Below are positions 8,823-17,133 of a stretch of DNA of 64,000 nt, in pieces. Every line of letters starts with the position of its first letter. The first letter of the stretch is position 1. The position numbers and the translations under genes were made by a program. Source of the stretch: Nocardiopsis sinuspersici (GTDB lineage: Bacteria; Actinomycetota; Actinomycetes; Streptosporangiales; Streptosporangiaceae); the NCBI GenBank assembly GCA_008638415.1, contig ML703345.1, positions 46,221-110,220 on the forward strand. The letters run 5' to 3'. Below the pieces are notes generated by a model. It had not been told where the DNA came from, did no database searches, and worked only from the letters and a program-made list of their open reading frames with translations.

Positions 8823-9533
8823 TTAGCCCACGACCTGCCACTGGACCTGGCCGACTCCGGCTCCGGTGCCGATGATCTGGTCGAAGGCGGCGGTGGACAG
8901 GTCCAGGCAGCGGCCGTCGACGTAGGGGCCGCGGTCGTTGATGCGTACGGTCACGGACTTGCCGTTGTCGGGGTTGGTGACCTGGACCTGGGTGCCGAAG
9001 GGCAGGGTCTTGTGTGCGGCGGTCATGGCGTTGGGGTCGAAGGTGTCGCCGTTGGCGGTCTGGTTTCCGGCGAGTTCGGCGCCGTAGTAGGAGGCCTGGC
9101 AGGTGCCGCCCTGGCCGGTGGACTCGGGGGTGTCCTCCTGGGCGGCGGGTTCTTCGGCCTCCTCGGTCTCCTCGGGTTCTTCGAGGATGGTGGAGGCCTC
9201 GGTGCTGGTGCTCTGGGTGGCGGAGGCGACGGCGTCCTGGGCTTGTCGGCGCAGGTCCTCGCCGTGTTGGGGGGTGGTGTCGTCGGTGACCAGGGGGTCG
9301 GGGTCGGCGTCGGGGACGCCGGTGGCGTTGGTGGTGGTGTCGGGGTCGGCTCCGGTGGCGATGACGGTGGCTGTGGCGGTGCCCGCCACCAGGAGTGCCG
9401 CCGTGGTGGCCGAGGCCAGGATCAGGGTGCGTTTGCGGCGGGAGCGTTTGGCGGCCACGCGGGGGCCCACGGGCGCCTGGGGACGGGTGGTGTCTTCGTC
9501 GCCCGGTGGGGTCTGGGGCTGGTGTGTGCCCAC
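8823..9533 (-). CDS. RlpA-like double-psi beta-barrel cell-wall protein
   Basis: 236 residues from GTG 9533, set by GAAGGAA upstream; the longer frame to 9710 has no ribosome-binding site. A cytoplasmic basic patch (AAKRSRRKR) precedes a membrane anchor or uncleaved signal (residues 37-58). Next comes an acidic Ser/Thr/Glu-rich spacer, then the RlpA domain (about 147-236): CQASYYGAELAGNQTANG, AAHKTLPFG, VRINDRGPYVDGR and LDLSTAAFD. The DRGPY and DLS motifs are typical of lytic-transglycosylase-like barrels. It probably acts in septal peptidoglycan remodelling at the outer face of the membrane. A candidate MtrA box lies upstream at 9706-9721. Confidence 0.85.
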   Translation of the reverse strand: MGTHQPQTPPGDEDTTRPQAPVGPRVAAKRSRRKRTLILASATTAALLVAGTATATVIATGADPDTTTNATGVPDADPDPLVTDDTTPQHGEDLRRQAQDAVASATQSTSTEASTILEEPEETEEAEEPAAQEDTPESTGQGGTCQASYYGAELAGNQTANGDTFDPNAMTAAHKTLPFGTQVQVTNPDNGKSVTVRINDRGPYVDGRCLDLSTAAFDQIIGTGAGVGQVQWQVVG

Positions 9534-9705
9534 GGCAGGGTTCCTTCGGGTGGGAGACGGGGCGTGGCGGTCCGCTCCTGGGATGTGGTGCGCGGCTGCC
9601 GTGGCAGAGGGGCGCGGGGTGCGACGCCCCGGGTGCGGGAGGGCGTGGCGCGGGTGGAGCCGGGACCGCCGTTGGTGCGCGGGGGTCTGGGCGCAGATCC
9701 TAGGG

Positions 9706-9721
9706 GTCACGCGAGGGTAAC
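9706..9721 (-). promoter_or_regulatory. candidate MtrA/GlnR-type box GTTAC-N6-GTGAC
   Basis: On the minus strand GTTAC and GTGAC are spaced by exactly 6 nt, the half-site geometry used by GlnR and by MtrA in actinomycetes. MtrA is known to control wall hydrolase genes, which fits the RlpA gene 173 nt downstream. The site is short, so chance cannot be excluded. Confidence 0.35.
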
Positions 9722-9802
9722 GGTACCGGAAAGGGGTGGTTTGTGGAACTTGTCACGAGGGGTCGTTCGTGTCTCCTGAGCCCTGCTGGTCGTTCTTGTT
9801 CC

Positions 9803-10954
9803 TCATCCGGTGATGTGGGGTGCGGGTAGTTCGGGGCGCCGGGGCGGGACGCCGTGGGGGAAGAGGGTGCGGGCGGGGTCGGGCAGGTCCACTCCGCTGA
9901 GCTGGGCGACGGCCCGGGACAGGGCGGGGTTGTCCAGGTGTCCGCCGACGGTGCGGATCATGGTGGCCAGGGTGGGCAGCGGGGGTGCGCCCAGGGTGGC
10001 CACGGCGTAGCGGGTGGCCACGGCCGGTGTGCGTGAGGCGCCCGCCCAGCAGTGCAGCAGGACGCGTTTGCCCTCGGCGCGCAGGGCGGCCAGGGCGGCG
10101 GCGGCCTCGTCCAGGGTGAAGTGCACGTTGGGGTTGGCGCCCGCGCGGTCGTGCAGCCACACCCGTACCCAGTCGTGGTCGGGCAGGTGGGGTGCGTCGC
10201 TGGGGTGGGTGCGGCACAGGGAGACCACGGCGTCGACGGTGTCGGGGTGGGCGCGCAGGTGGTCCAGGTTGCCGAGCAGGACGTGGGGGTCCAGGGGGTG
10301 GGGGACGGCGAAGGGCGGCAGGCGGCGGGGTTCGTCGACCAGGACGGGGTGTTGGGGCCACAGACGGGGGTGGGGGCCGCGGGCGCCGGTCAGGGCGGTG
10401 ACGGTCAGGGTGTGGGGGTCGGTGGTGCGCGACAGGTGGCGCAGGGCGCCCAGGGGCAGGGCGGAGGCGCCCCACAGGGCGGCGGCCAGGACGGCGGTGT
10501 GCAGGGCGGCCTGGTCTCCGGCGCTGGTGTGGGCGTACCGGAGGGCGTCGGTGAGGTGGGTGCAGGCGAAGGATCCGTGGGCGGGGTCGTGGGTGGGGCG
10601 GGGTGTGCGTGTCAGGGCCCGCCATGAGGCGCCCATGGGGTCCTGGGCGGTGGTGTGTTCCAGGGCGGGGGCGCTGGTGGGTGTGGTGCCGGTGCGGGCG
10701 GCGGTGCGCAGTACCTGGGCCCAGGCGTGCTGGACGGGGTCGGCGGGTGCCTGGGGCAGGTGGTGGGGGCCGTTCAGGTCGCTCAGTGCGGCGAGGATCA
10801 GGCGTGCGGGGTGGTGGGCGGGGTCGGTGAAGGGTGTGGCCAGGGCGGGGGGTGCGCCGATCAGGGCCGCGGCGAGCGGGGCGCCGAAGAGCGCTCCGAC
10901 GGCCCGGTCGCTTCGGGGGTCGTGGAAGTCCAGGGGTGTGGATGGTGCGGGCAT
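9803..10954 (-). CDS. degenerate ADP-ribosylglycohydrolase-like domain fused to dual-specificity phosphatase
   Basis: 383 residues from ATG 10954 with AAGGA 6 nt upstream. Residues 15-210 resemble the all-helical ADP-ribosylglycohydrolase/DraG fold: DRAVGALFGAPLAAALIG near the start and SAGDQAALHTAVLAAALWG later. However, the usual metal-binding GD near the start and the D-D-T and D-A-D motifs are not present. Residues 230-360 form a dual-specificity phosphatase with the P-loop HCWAGASRT (about 299-307), Cys nucleophile and Arg, plus an upstream Asp in LPDHDWVRVWLHDR that could be the general acid. The second half should dephosphorylate a protein or small molecule. The first half is likely a binding module. 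The next minus-strand gene upstream is the siroheme chelatase, 257 nt away. Confidence 0.75.
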   Translation of the reverse strand: MPAPSTPLDFHDPRSDRAVGALFGAPLAAALIGAPPALATPFTDPAHHPARLILAALSDLNGPHHLPQAPADPVQHAWAQVLRTAARTGTTPTSAPALEHTTAQDPMGASWRALTRTPRPTHDPAHGSFACTHLTDALRYAHTSAGDQAALHTAVLAAALWGASALPLGALRHLSRTTDPHTLTVTALTGARGPHPRLWPQHPVLVDEPRRLPPFAVPHPLDPHVLLGNLDHLRAHPDTVDAVVSLCRTHPSDAPHLPDHDWVRVWLHDRAGANPNVHFTLDEAAAALAALRAEGKRVLLHCWAGASRTPAVATRYAVATLGAPPLPTLATMIRTVGGHLDNPALSRAVAQLSGVDLPDPARTLFPHGVPPRRPELPAPHITG

Positions 10955-11124
10955 GTGCGTCCTTGCGTGGGCCGGGGCGTGCGGGGCGTGGGTCCCCGTC
11001 GGGGTGTGCCCGGTCCGGTGGCCCGTCGTGCGTGCCGGGGCCGGCGCGGCCGGTTGTGGCCACGCGTGTGGTGTGCGTGTGCCGGTGGTGCGCCCCTCCC
11101 CTGGTGCGGGGTGCGCCCGGTCGG

Positions 11125-11153
11125 CCCTTCCCTTCCCCTTTCCCCTCTCCCCC
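11125..11153. other. 29-nt uninterrupted pyrimidine tract (purine on minus strand)
   Basis: A run of C and T only lies in the 257-nt gap between the chelatase and the phosphatase-fusion gene. The rest of the gap is featureless GC-rich sequence. It could form unusual structure or aid termination. Confidence 0.3.
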
Positions 11154-11187
11154 GCTTTCCTGCTCCTGGGGCCTCGGGTGCTTCCCG

Positions 11188-11206
11188 CCGGGCTCTGGCG
11201 GCCCGG
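11188..11206 (-). terminator. short hairpin after the nirB operon
   Basis: CCGGGC pairs with GCCCGG around a 7-nt loop, beginning 6 nt past the chelatase stop. It is the only stem at the end of the operon and lacks a T-run. Confidence 0.35.
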
Positions 11207-11211
11207 TGGTC

Positions 11212-11904
11212 TCAGGCGGGTTGGGCGATGGCGGCCTGGTGGTAGCGGGCGGCCACGGCGTGGGCGATGGCCGGGTCCGGGCACAGGGGGCGTGCCACCA
11301 CGTCGGCGCCCGCGCCGGCCAGGCGGTCGTGGAACAGGCCCGGGGCCAGGAGCCAGCTGGCCAGGGCCACCCGTGGGTGTCCTTGGGAGCGCAGGCGCCG
11401 TACCTGCTGGGCGGGGGTGGGATGGCCGGTGGCGATGAAGCCCAGGCTCACCGGGGCGCCCAGGCGCTGGGACATGCGGGCCCGGGCCTGGTCGAGTTCG
11501 GCGCGCGCGTGGGGGTCGAAGGTTCCGGCGCAGGCCAGCACGACCGCGTCGCCGGGGCGGTGGCCGGCCTGGACCAGGCGGCGCACCGCGGTGTCCAGGA
11601 CCGCGGGGTGATCGCCCAGGGCGGGGGTGATGACGGCGTCGGCGCGGCCCGCCAGGGCGAGCTGGCGGGGGATGTCGGTGCGCACGTGGTAGCCCGAGGC
11701 CAGGAAGGCGGGCACGGCCACCAGGGGGCCGGGGATGGTGGCGGCGACGTCGCCGACGGAGGGCGCCAGGACGTCGGCGAAGGCCAGGCGGGTGGGTCGG
11801 TGTGTCACCTCGGCCACGCGCAGGGCCAGGGAGTGGGCCACGGCGGTGCCGTGGGGGTCGCGGGTGCCGTGGACGGCCAGCAGCAGGGTCGGGTGTCGGT
11901 TCAT
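11212..11904 (-). CDS. sirohydrochlorin chelatase (CbiX/SirB type)
   Basis: 230 residues from ATG 11904. LLLAVHGTRDPHG at the N-terminus carries the conserved active-site His, and YHVRTDIPRQL around residue 97 gives the second His of the metal site. The fold repeats in the second half (VSLGFIATGHPTP). The length fits the one- or two-domain CbiX chelatases. It inserts Fe(II) into sirohydrochlorin to make siroheme, the cofactor of the nitrite reductase encoded upstream in the same direction. It follows the HemD-like gene by 83 nt, and no strong ribosome-binding site is visible. It should act in the cytoplasm. Confidence 0.85.
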   Translation of the reverse strand: MNRHPTLLLAVHGTRDPHGTAVAHSLALRVAEVTHRPTRLAFADVLAPSVGDVAATIPGPLVAVPAFLASGYHVRTDIPRQLALAGRADAVITPALGDHPAVLDTAVRRLVQAGHRPGDAVVLACAGTFDPHARAELDQARARMSQRLGAPVSLGFIATGHPTPAQQVRRLRSQGHPRVALASWLLAPGLFHDRLAGAGADVVARPLCPDPAIAHAVAARYHQAAIAQPA

Positions 11905-11987
11905 CGTGTGGTGTGGGCGGGGCTCCGGCGGGGGCGGGCGCCGCTGTTTCCTTCCGTGCTCTGGCGCGGCCGTGGGCTCGGGGGGTC

Positions 11988-13133
11988 TCAGGGCTGGTCG
12001 GTGGTGTCCAGGGCCAGGCGGTAGCCGCGTTTGACGACGGTCTGGACGATGCGGGCGTCGCCCAGGGCGGTGCGCAGGCGGGCCACGGCGGTTTCCACGG
12101 CGTGGGCGTCGGCGTCCTCGCCCAGGCAGGTGAGCAGGCGGGCTCGGTCCAGGACCTGTCCGGGTTTGTGGGCCAGTGCGCGCATGAGCCGCATGAGGGT
12201 GGGCGAGAGGGTGTGGACGGTGCCGTCGACCAGGACGGCGTGGCCGCGCAGGCGCAGGCGGTGCCCGGCCACGGACAGGGTGGGAAAGCGTGCGGGTAGT
12301 TCTTCGGTGAGTTTGCGGACCTGGGCGCCGATGCGGGCGCGTTCGGGCCACACGGTGGGGATGTCGTGGGCGATGAGGGGGCGGGCGGTGACCGGGCCCA
12401 CGCACATGGCCAGGACGTCGCCGCGCAGGGCTTGGAGGAGTGCGCCGTGGTGCCCGGTGGTGTGGGCGCGGGTGAGGAGTCCGGCGGCGGCGGGGGCGCT
12501 GGTGAAGGTGAGGGCGTCCACTCCCCCGGTGGTGAGGGCCTCGATGAGGCGGTCCAGGGGTGCGGTGTCCTCGGGTTGGGTCCACCGGTAGACGGGGACC
12601 TCGACGACGTCGGCTCCGGCCAGGCGCAGGGCGGCGGTGAAGTCGGGCAGGGGTTCGCCGTGGAGTTGGACGGCCACGCGCAGGCCCCGCACCCCCTGGG
12701 CCAGGAGGTGGTCCAGGACCTCGGCCGAGGACTCGGAGGGGGGTGACCACTCCTCGGTGAGTCCGGCGGCGCGGATGGCGCCCTTGGCTTTGGGGCCGCG
12801 TGCGAGCAGGCGTGAGGAGCGCATGCCCTCCAGGAGTGCCTGGGCGGTGCCCCAGGTGTCGCAGGCCTCCACCCAGCCGCGGAAGCCGATGCCGGTGGTG
12901 GCCACGACGATGTCGGCGGGGCGGTGGGCGAGTTGGTCCGAGACCGAGGCCAGGCGCTGGTCGTCGCTCAGGGGCACGATGCGCAGGGCGGGTGCGGCGA
13001 TGACCTGGGCGCCCTTGCGGCGTAGCAGGGCGCTCAGTTCCTCGGCGCGGCGTGCGGCGGTGACGCCGACGGTGAACCCGGCCAGGGGTGCGGTGGTGGC
13101 GGGTGCGGGCGGTGCGTGGGGCAGGGTGTTCAT
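11988..13133 (-). CDS. nnaR: HemD-like domain fused to winged-helix DNA-binding domain (NnaR-type regulator)
   Basis: 381 residues; ATG 13133 overlaps the nirD stop as ATGA, so translation is coupled. Residues 15-265 match the uroporphyrinogen-III synthase fold (GFTVGVTAARRAEELSALLRRKGAQ, VYRWTQP, ALTFTSAPAAAGLL). Residues 280-375 form an OmpR/PhoB-type winged helix (HTLSPTLMRLMRALAHKPGQVLDRARLL, then VVKRGYRL). This architecture is that of Streptomyces NnaR, a co-activator with GlnR of nitrate and nitrite assimilation. Position inside the nirBD operon supports the same job. It might also retain synthase activity for siroheme; sequence alone cannot decide. The gene symbol is assigned by architecture and context. 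Confidence 0.8.
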   Translation of the reverse strand: MNTLPHAPPAPATTAPLAGFTVGVTAARRAEELSALLRRKGAQVIAAPALRIVPLSDDQRLASVSDQLAHRPADIVVATTGIGFRGWVEACDTWGTAQALLEGMRSSRLLARGPKAKGAIRAAGLTEEWSPPSESSAEVLDHLLAQGVRGLRVAVQLHGEPLPDFTAALRLAGADVVEVPVYRWTQPEDTAPLDRLIEALTTGGVDALTFTSAPAAAGLLTRAHTTGHHGALLQALRGDVLAMCVGPVTARPLIAHDIPTVWPERARIGAQVRKLTEELPARFPTLSVAGHRLRLRGHAVLVDGTVHTLSPTLMRLMRALAHKPGQVLDRARLLTCLGEDADAHAVETAVARLRTALGDARIVQTVVKRGYRLALDTTDQP

Positions 13134-13501
13134 GGTGTGTTCTCCTTGGCGCGGGTGGCGATCTGCACGGTGGTTCGGCCCTGGCGTACGGGCCAGGTGC
13201 TCAGGTGTACGCCGGTGTCGTCCAGGCTCTGGCCGGTGCGTAGGGAGAAGACGTTCTTGAGCATGGGTGAGGCGACGGTGGGCTCTCCCGCCCGGTCGCC
13301 GACGATACCTCGGGAGATGACGGCGGCGCCGGTGTAGGGGTCGATGTTGTCCACGGCGTACAGGTGTCCGTCGCGGGTGCGGAACAGGGCGATCTGGGTG
13401 TGGTCGGGCAGGAGGATGGCGAGGCCGTCCTCGGGGTGGAGCCGGTGGGTGGGGCAGGCGTCGATCCAGGTGGTGGGTCGGGTCTGGGTGGTGGTGGTCA
13501 T
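13130..13501 (-). CDS. nirD: nitrite reductase small subunit NirD (Rieske-like)
   Basis: 123 residues from ATG 13501, overlapping the nirB stop as ATGA. The Rieske-like fold is visible: WIDACPTHRLHPEDGLAILL, then ALFRTRDGHLYAVDNIDPYTGA, and VASPMLKNVFSLRTG. The usual cluster ligands of true Rieske proteins are absent, as is normal for NirD. It pairs with NirB to reduce nitrite to ammonium with NAD(P)H in the cytoplasm. Its stop overlaps the next gene, so nirB, nirD and the regulator are made in a coupled chain. Confidence 0.92.
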   Translation of the reverse strand: MTTTTQTRPTTWIDACPTHRLHPEDGLAILLPDHTQIALFRTRDGHLYAVDNIDPYTGAAVISRGIVGDRAGEPTVASPMLKNVFSLRTGQSLDDTGVHLSTWPVRQGRTTVQIATRAKENTP

Positions 13502-16005
13502 CGGGTGGCCTCCTGGGGGCGGTGGGCGGGCATGCCCAGGTTGACGGGTGTGCGGGGTACGGGCTGGTCGCGGGTGGTGGTGAAGCTGATGGTGGGGTCG
13601 GGGGTGGTGGGGGCGTTGGCGAAGGAGACGAAGCGGGCGAGTTTGTCCTCGTCGGCCAGGACGGCGGCCCACTCGTCGGTGTAGGAGGCCACGTGTTCGT
13701 CCATGGCGGCTTCGAGTTCGTCGGCGATGCCCAGGCGGTCGTGGACGATGACCTCGCGCAGGTGGTCCAGGCCCCCGTCCAGGGATTCGATCCAGGGTGC
13801 GGTGCGCTGGAGGCGGTCGGCGGTGCGTACGTAGAACATGAGGAACCGGTCGATGTAGCGGATGAGGGTTTCCTCGTCCAGGTCGCCGGCCAGGAGATCG
13901 GCGTGGCGGGGGGTGAAGCCGCCGTTGCCGCCCACGTACAGGTTCCAGCCCTGGTCGGTGGCGATGACGCCGAAGTCCTTGCCGCGGGCCTCGGCGCATT
14001 CGCGGGCGCATCCGGAGACGGCGGACTTGAGTTTGTGGGGTGAGCGCAGGCCCCGGTAGCGCTCCTCCAGGCGGATGGCCAGGCCCACCGAGTCCTGGAC
14101 GCCGTAGCGGCACCAGGTGGTGCCCACGCACGACTTGACGGTGCGCAGGGACTTGCCGTAGGCGTGGCCGGATTCGAATCCGGCGTCGACCAGGCGTCGC
14201 CAGATGTGGGGCAGTTGTTCCAGGCGGGCGCCGAAGAGGTCGATGCGTTGGCCGCCGGTGATCTTGGTGTAGAGGTTGAAGTCGCGTGCGACCTCGCCGA
14301 TGACGATGAGTTTGTCGGGGGTGACCTCGCCGCCGGGGATGCGGGGCACGACCGAGTAGGTGCCGTTGCGCTGCATGTTGGCCAGGTAGCGGTCGTTGGT
14401 GTCCTGCAGGGTGGCCTGTTCGCCCTCCAGGATGTGTCCGCTTCCCAGGGAGGCCAGGATGGAGGCGACGGTGGGTTTGCAGATGTCGCAGCCGTGTCCG
14501 GTGCCGTGGGCCCTGATGAGGGCGGAGAAGGTGGTGGTGCCGGTGGCGCGGATGGTCTGGACCAGTTCGGCGCGGGACTGGGGGAAGTGTTCGCACAGGG
14601 CCTTGGACTGTTCGATGCCGGCCTGGGCGAGGACCTGTTTGAGCATGGGCACGCACGAGCCGCAGCTGGTGCCCGCCTTGGTGCAGGCCTTCAGGGCGGG
14701 CACGTCGTGGTTGCCGTGGTCGATGGCCTGGGTCAGTTCGCCCTTGGTGACGGCGTTGCAGGAGCAGATCTGTGCGGAGTCGGGGAGGGCGTCGGCGCCC
14801 AGGGCGGTTGTGCCCTCGGGGGTGATCAGGGTCAGCGGGTCGTCGGGCAGGGGGGATCCGACCAGGGGGCGCAGGGTGGCGTAGGCGGTGGCGTCGCCGA
14901 CGAGGACGCCGCCGAGCAGGGTGGTGGCGTCGTCGGAGAGGACGAGTTTGGCGTAGCGGCCGCCGGCGGCGTCGTTGACGACCACGTCCAGGGCGCCGGG
15001 GGTGCGGCCGTGGGCGTCGCCGAAGCTGGCCACGTCCACGCCCAGGAGTTTGAGTTTGGTGGAGGTGTCGGCGCCGGTGAAGGTGGCCTGTCCGTCCAGG
15101 AGCTGGTCGGCGACCACTTCGGCCATGGCGTTGCCGGGGGCGATGAGGCCGTAGACGGTGCCTTGGTGGTTGGCGGCTTCGCCGATGGCGTGGATGCGGG
15201 GGTCGCTGGTGGTGCAGGTGTCGTCGATGACGATGCCGCCGCGTTCGCCGACCTTGAGTCCGGCGGTGCGGGCGAGGTCGTCGCGGGGGCGGATGCCCAC
15301 GGAGAACACGACGAGGTCGGCGTCCAGGCGGGTGTCCTCTCCCAGGGTCAGGTGGGAGACGCGGCCGTGGTCGGCGGCGTGGACGGCGGTGGAGGCGGTG
15401 CCGGTGTGCACGTGTACGCCCAGGTCGGTGATGAGGTTGCGCAGGAGGGATCCGGCGCCCTCGTCGATCTGGGCGGGCATCAGGTGGGGGGCGAGTTCGA
15501 CCACGTGTGCGCGCAGGCCCAGCAGGCGTAGGGCGTTGGCGGCTTCCAGGCCCAGCAGGCCGCCGCCGATGACCACGCCGGTGCGGGCGCCGTGGGCGGA
15601 GGCGGTGATGGCGTCCAGGTCCTCGATGGTGCGGTAGACGTGGCAGCCGGGCAGGTCGTGGCCGGGGATGGGGGGTACGAAGGGGGTGGAGCCGGTGGCC
15701 AGGACCAGGCGGTCGTAGGGCAGGACGCGGCCGGTCGTGGTGGTGACGGTGCGGTGGGCGCGGTCGATGCGGGTGGCGCGTTCGTTGACGTGCACGTCCA
15801 CGTGGGGGCCGCTGACCTGGCCCAGGGACAGGTCCTGGGCGGTGGCGCCGTCGAAGTAGGAGGAGAGGGCGACGCGGTCGTAGGCGGTGCGGGGTTCCTC
15901 GCCCACGACGGTGATGTGCCAGCGGTGGGCGCTGTCGCGGTCGTGGAGGGCCTCGATGAGTCGGTGGCCGACCATGCCGTTGCCGATGACGACGAGTTCT
16001 TCCAT
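13498..16005 (-). CDS. nirB: assimilatory nitrite reductase [NAD(P)H] large subunit
   Basis: 835 residues from ATG 16005, full length for the family. Order of domains: FAD/NAD-binding reductase (VIGNGMVGHR at the start, second nucleotide fold GVVIGGGLLGLEAANALR), BFD-type [2Fe-2S] region (CSCNAV and CGSC), a second Cys-pair segment (GHGCDICKP), a ferredoxin-like nitrite/sulfite reductase repeat, then the siroheme/[4Fe-4S] site with Cys pairs in SCVGTTWC (about 624 and 630) and GCARECAEA (about 665 and 669). Electrons pass NAD(P)H to FAD, to clusters, to siroheme, giving ammonium from nitrite. A GlnR-type box lies 57 nt upstream. It heads the coupled operon nirB-nirD-nnaR-chelatase. Confidence 0.95.
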   Translation of the reverse strand: MEELVVIGNGMVGHRLIEALHDRDSAHRWHITVVGEEPRTAYDRVALSSYFDGATAQDLSLGQVSGPHVDVHVNERATRIDRAHRTVTTTTGRVLPYDRLVLATGSTPFVPPIPGHDLPGCHVYRTIEDLDAITASAHGARTGVVIGGGLLGLEAANALRLLGLRAHVVELAPHLMPAQIDEGAGSLLRNLITDLGVHVHTGTASTAVHAADHGRVSHLTLGEDTRLDADLVVFSVGIRPRDDLARTAGLKVGERGGIVIDDTCTTSDPRIHAIGEAANHQGTVYGLIAPGNAMAEVVADQLLDGQATFTGADTSTKLKLLGVDVASFGDAHGRTPGALDVVVNDAAGGRYAKLVLSDDATTLLGGVLVGDATAYATLRPLVGSPLPDDPLTLITPEGTTALGADALPDSAQICSCNAVTKGELTQAIDHGNHDVPALKACTKAGTSCGSCVPMLKQVLAQAGIEQSKALCEHFPQSRAELVQTIRATGTTTFSALIRAHGTGHGCDICKPTVASILASLGSGHILEGEQATLQDTNDRYLANMQRNGTYSVVPRIPGGEVTPDKLIVIGEVARDFNLYTKITGGQRIDLFGARLEQLPHIWRRLVDAGFESGHAYGKSLRTVKSCVGTTWCRYGVQDSVGLAIRLEERYRGLRSPHKLKSAVSGCARECAEARGKDFGVIATDQGWNLYVGGNGGFTPRHADLLAGDLDEETLIRYIDRFLMFYVRTADRLQRTAPWIESLDGGLDHLREVIVHDRLGIADELEAAMDEHVASYTDEWAAVLADEDKLARFVSFANAPTTPDPTISFTTTRDQPVPRTPVNLGMPAHRPQEATR

Positions 16006-16061
16006 GGGTGTGCGGCTCCTCCTGCTGCGGGGTCGGACGTGTTTCAGGCAACCCGCAGGGT

Positions 16062-16099
16062 GTTTCCCCGGGGTCAGCCGTGTGTGACGCGGTTGTTTC
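16062..16099 (-). promoter_or_regulatory. GlnR-type box upstream of nirB
   Basis: On the minus strand four 5-nt half-sites follow each other at exact 6-nt spacing: GAAAC, GTCAC, CTGAC, GAAAC. The consensus for actinomycete GlnR is alternating GTNAC and GAAAC with 6-nt gaps. The box is 57 nt from the nirB start, a suitable position for activation under nitrogen limitation. Confidence 0.7.
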
Positions 16100-16491
16100 G
16101 TTGTGCTCCTGTCGCAGGTGGCGTGTGCGTGATGGGGTGTGGGGCGGGGTGAAGTCCCAGGGTGGGATGGTTGTGCGGGGCCGGTCGGGGGCGGTTGGGT
16201 GTTTGGTCACATGCCTGTGGGGCGGGGGGCGTACCGGGGTGTTCTGCTTGGCGCGGGAGGGGCCTGTGCGCCGGTGGGCGTGGACAGGTGTGGGGCTTGT
16301 GGTCAGGATGGGCGGTGGTGTGTGCCGTTGGTGTTGCGCTCCCGGTGTGCGCTGCGCCCCGGGTCGGGGTGGGCACGCGTTTCGGTGCGCGGGCGCGGCG
16401 CGGCGGTGGTGTGTGCCTGTCGGGGTGTGGGCGGGCGGTGGTGCGGGGTCGAGAACGCCTTGGCTCCGGGTGTGTGAGGGGGGATGCTCTC
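16100..16491. other. gene-free divergent region between nirB and the DsbA-like gene
   Basis: About 390 nt of G/T-rich sequence. No open frame here has a ribosome-binding site or protein-like content. It holds the start region of the DsbA-like gene (GAGGGGGG before GTG 16492) and presumably the divergent promoters. I see no riboswitch. Confidence 0.4.
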
Positions 16492-17133
16492 GTGCAGGTC
16501 CAGGTGTGGTCCGACGTGGTCTGTCCGTGGTGCTACATCGGCAGGCGCCGTCTGGAGCGGGCGTTGGAGCGGTTCGAGCACGCTGGTGAGGTCGAGGTGC
16601 TCTGGCGCAGCTTCCAGCTCGACCCCTCTTTTCCCCGGGGGGTGAGCCAGCCGGTCTATGACGCTCTGGCGCAGAAGATGGGTGCTTCGGTGGAGCAGGT
16701 GCGTGCGATGACCGAGCAGGTCACCCGGGTGGCCGCCCAGGAGGGGCTGGAGTATCGCTTCGAGTCGGGGGTCATGGTCAACACCTTCGACGTCCACCGC
16801 CTGTTGCACCTGGCCCGCGAGCGGGGTCTGGGCGGGTGGGCGCACGAGTGCTTCATGCGCGCGCAGTTGGTGCTGGGCCGGGATCTGAGCCAGGCGCGGA
16901 CCCTGGTGGAGGTGGCGGCCCAGGCCGGCTTGGAGGAGGGTGAGGTGCGCCGGGTGCTGGAGGGTCGGGACTACGCCCAGGACGTGCGTGAGGACATCGA
17001 CGCCGCCCGGCGCCTGGGCGCGGGCGGTGTGCCCTTCTTCGTCATCGACGAGACCGTCGCCTTCTCGGGCGCCCAGCCGGTGGAGGTGCTGGTGGCGGCG
17101 TTGGACAAGGCACACCGGGCCGGGAGGGGCTGA
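16492..17133 (+). CDS. DsbA-family thiol-disulfide oxidoreductase (FrnE-like)
   Basis: 213 residues from GTG 16492, with GAGGGGGG 8-9 nt upstream; longer frames are non-coding extensions. The N-terminus VQVQVWSDVVCPWC carries the active-site C11-P-W-C14, followed by YIGRRRLERAL. The central helical insert contains the family pattern NTFDVHRLLHLARERG. The cis-proline motif is GVPFFVIDE near the C-terminus. No signal peptide, so it is cytoplasmic like other FrnE proteins. It probably handles thiol oxidation or isomerisation under stress. It stands alone between the nitrite operon and the phosphatase gene. Confidence 0.9.
   Translation: MQVQVWSDVVCPWCYIGRRRLERALERFEHAGEVEVLWRSFQLDPSFPRGVSQPVYDALAQKMGASVEQVRAMTEQVTRVAAQEGLEYRFESGVMVNTFDVHRLLHLARERGLGGWAHECFMRAQLVLGRDLSQARTLVEVAAQAGLEEGEVRRVLEGRDYAQDVREDIDAARRLGAGGVPFFVIDETVAFSGAQPVEVLVAALDKAHRAGRG

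Noticed and set aside
9534-9802. c-di-AMP (ydaO) riboswitch upstream of the RlpA-like gene
   Set aside because: Such switches often precede actinomycete wall genes, but none of the conserved core strings or pairing could be found here.
14160-14185. tRNA T-arm-like GATTCGAATCC
   Set aside because: It lies inside nirB coding sequence with no acceptor stem or anticodon arm around it.
13130-16210. Single 1026-codon frame ending in NirD sequence
   Set aside because: Only the last 123 codons are real (nirD from ATG 13501). The rest is a shadow of nirB; the ATGA overlap shows the true boundary.
16006-16491. Cobalamin-type riboswitch in the nirB/DsbA gap
   Set aside because: A GAAGTCCC-like string is present but the conserved B12 box and surrounding helices are not.
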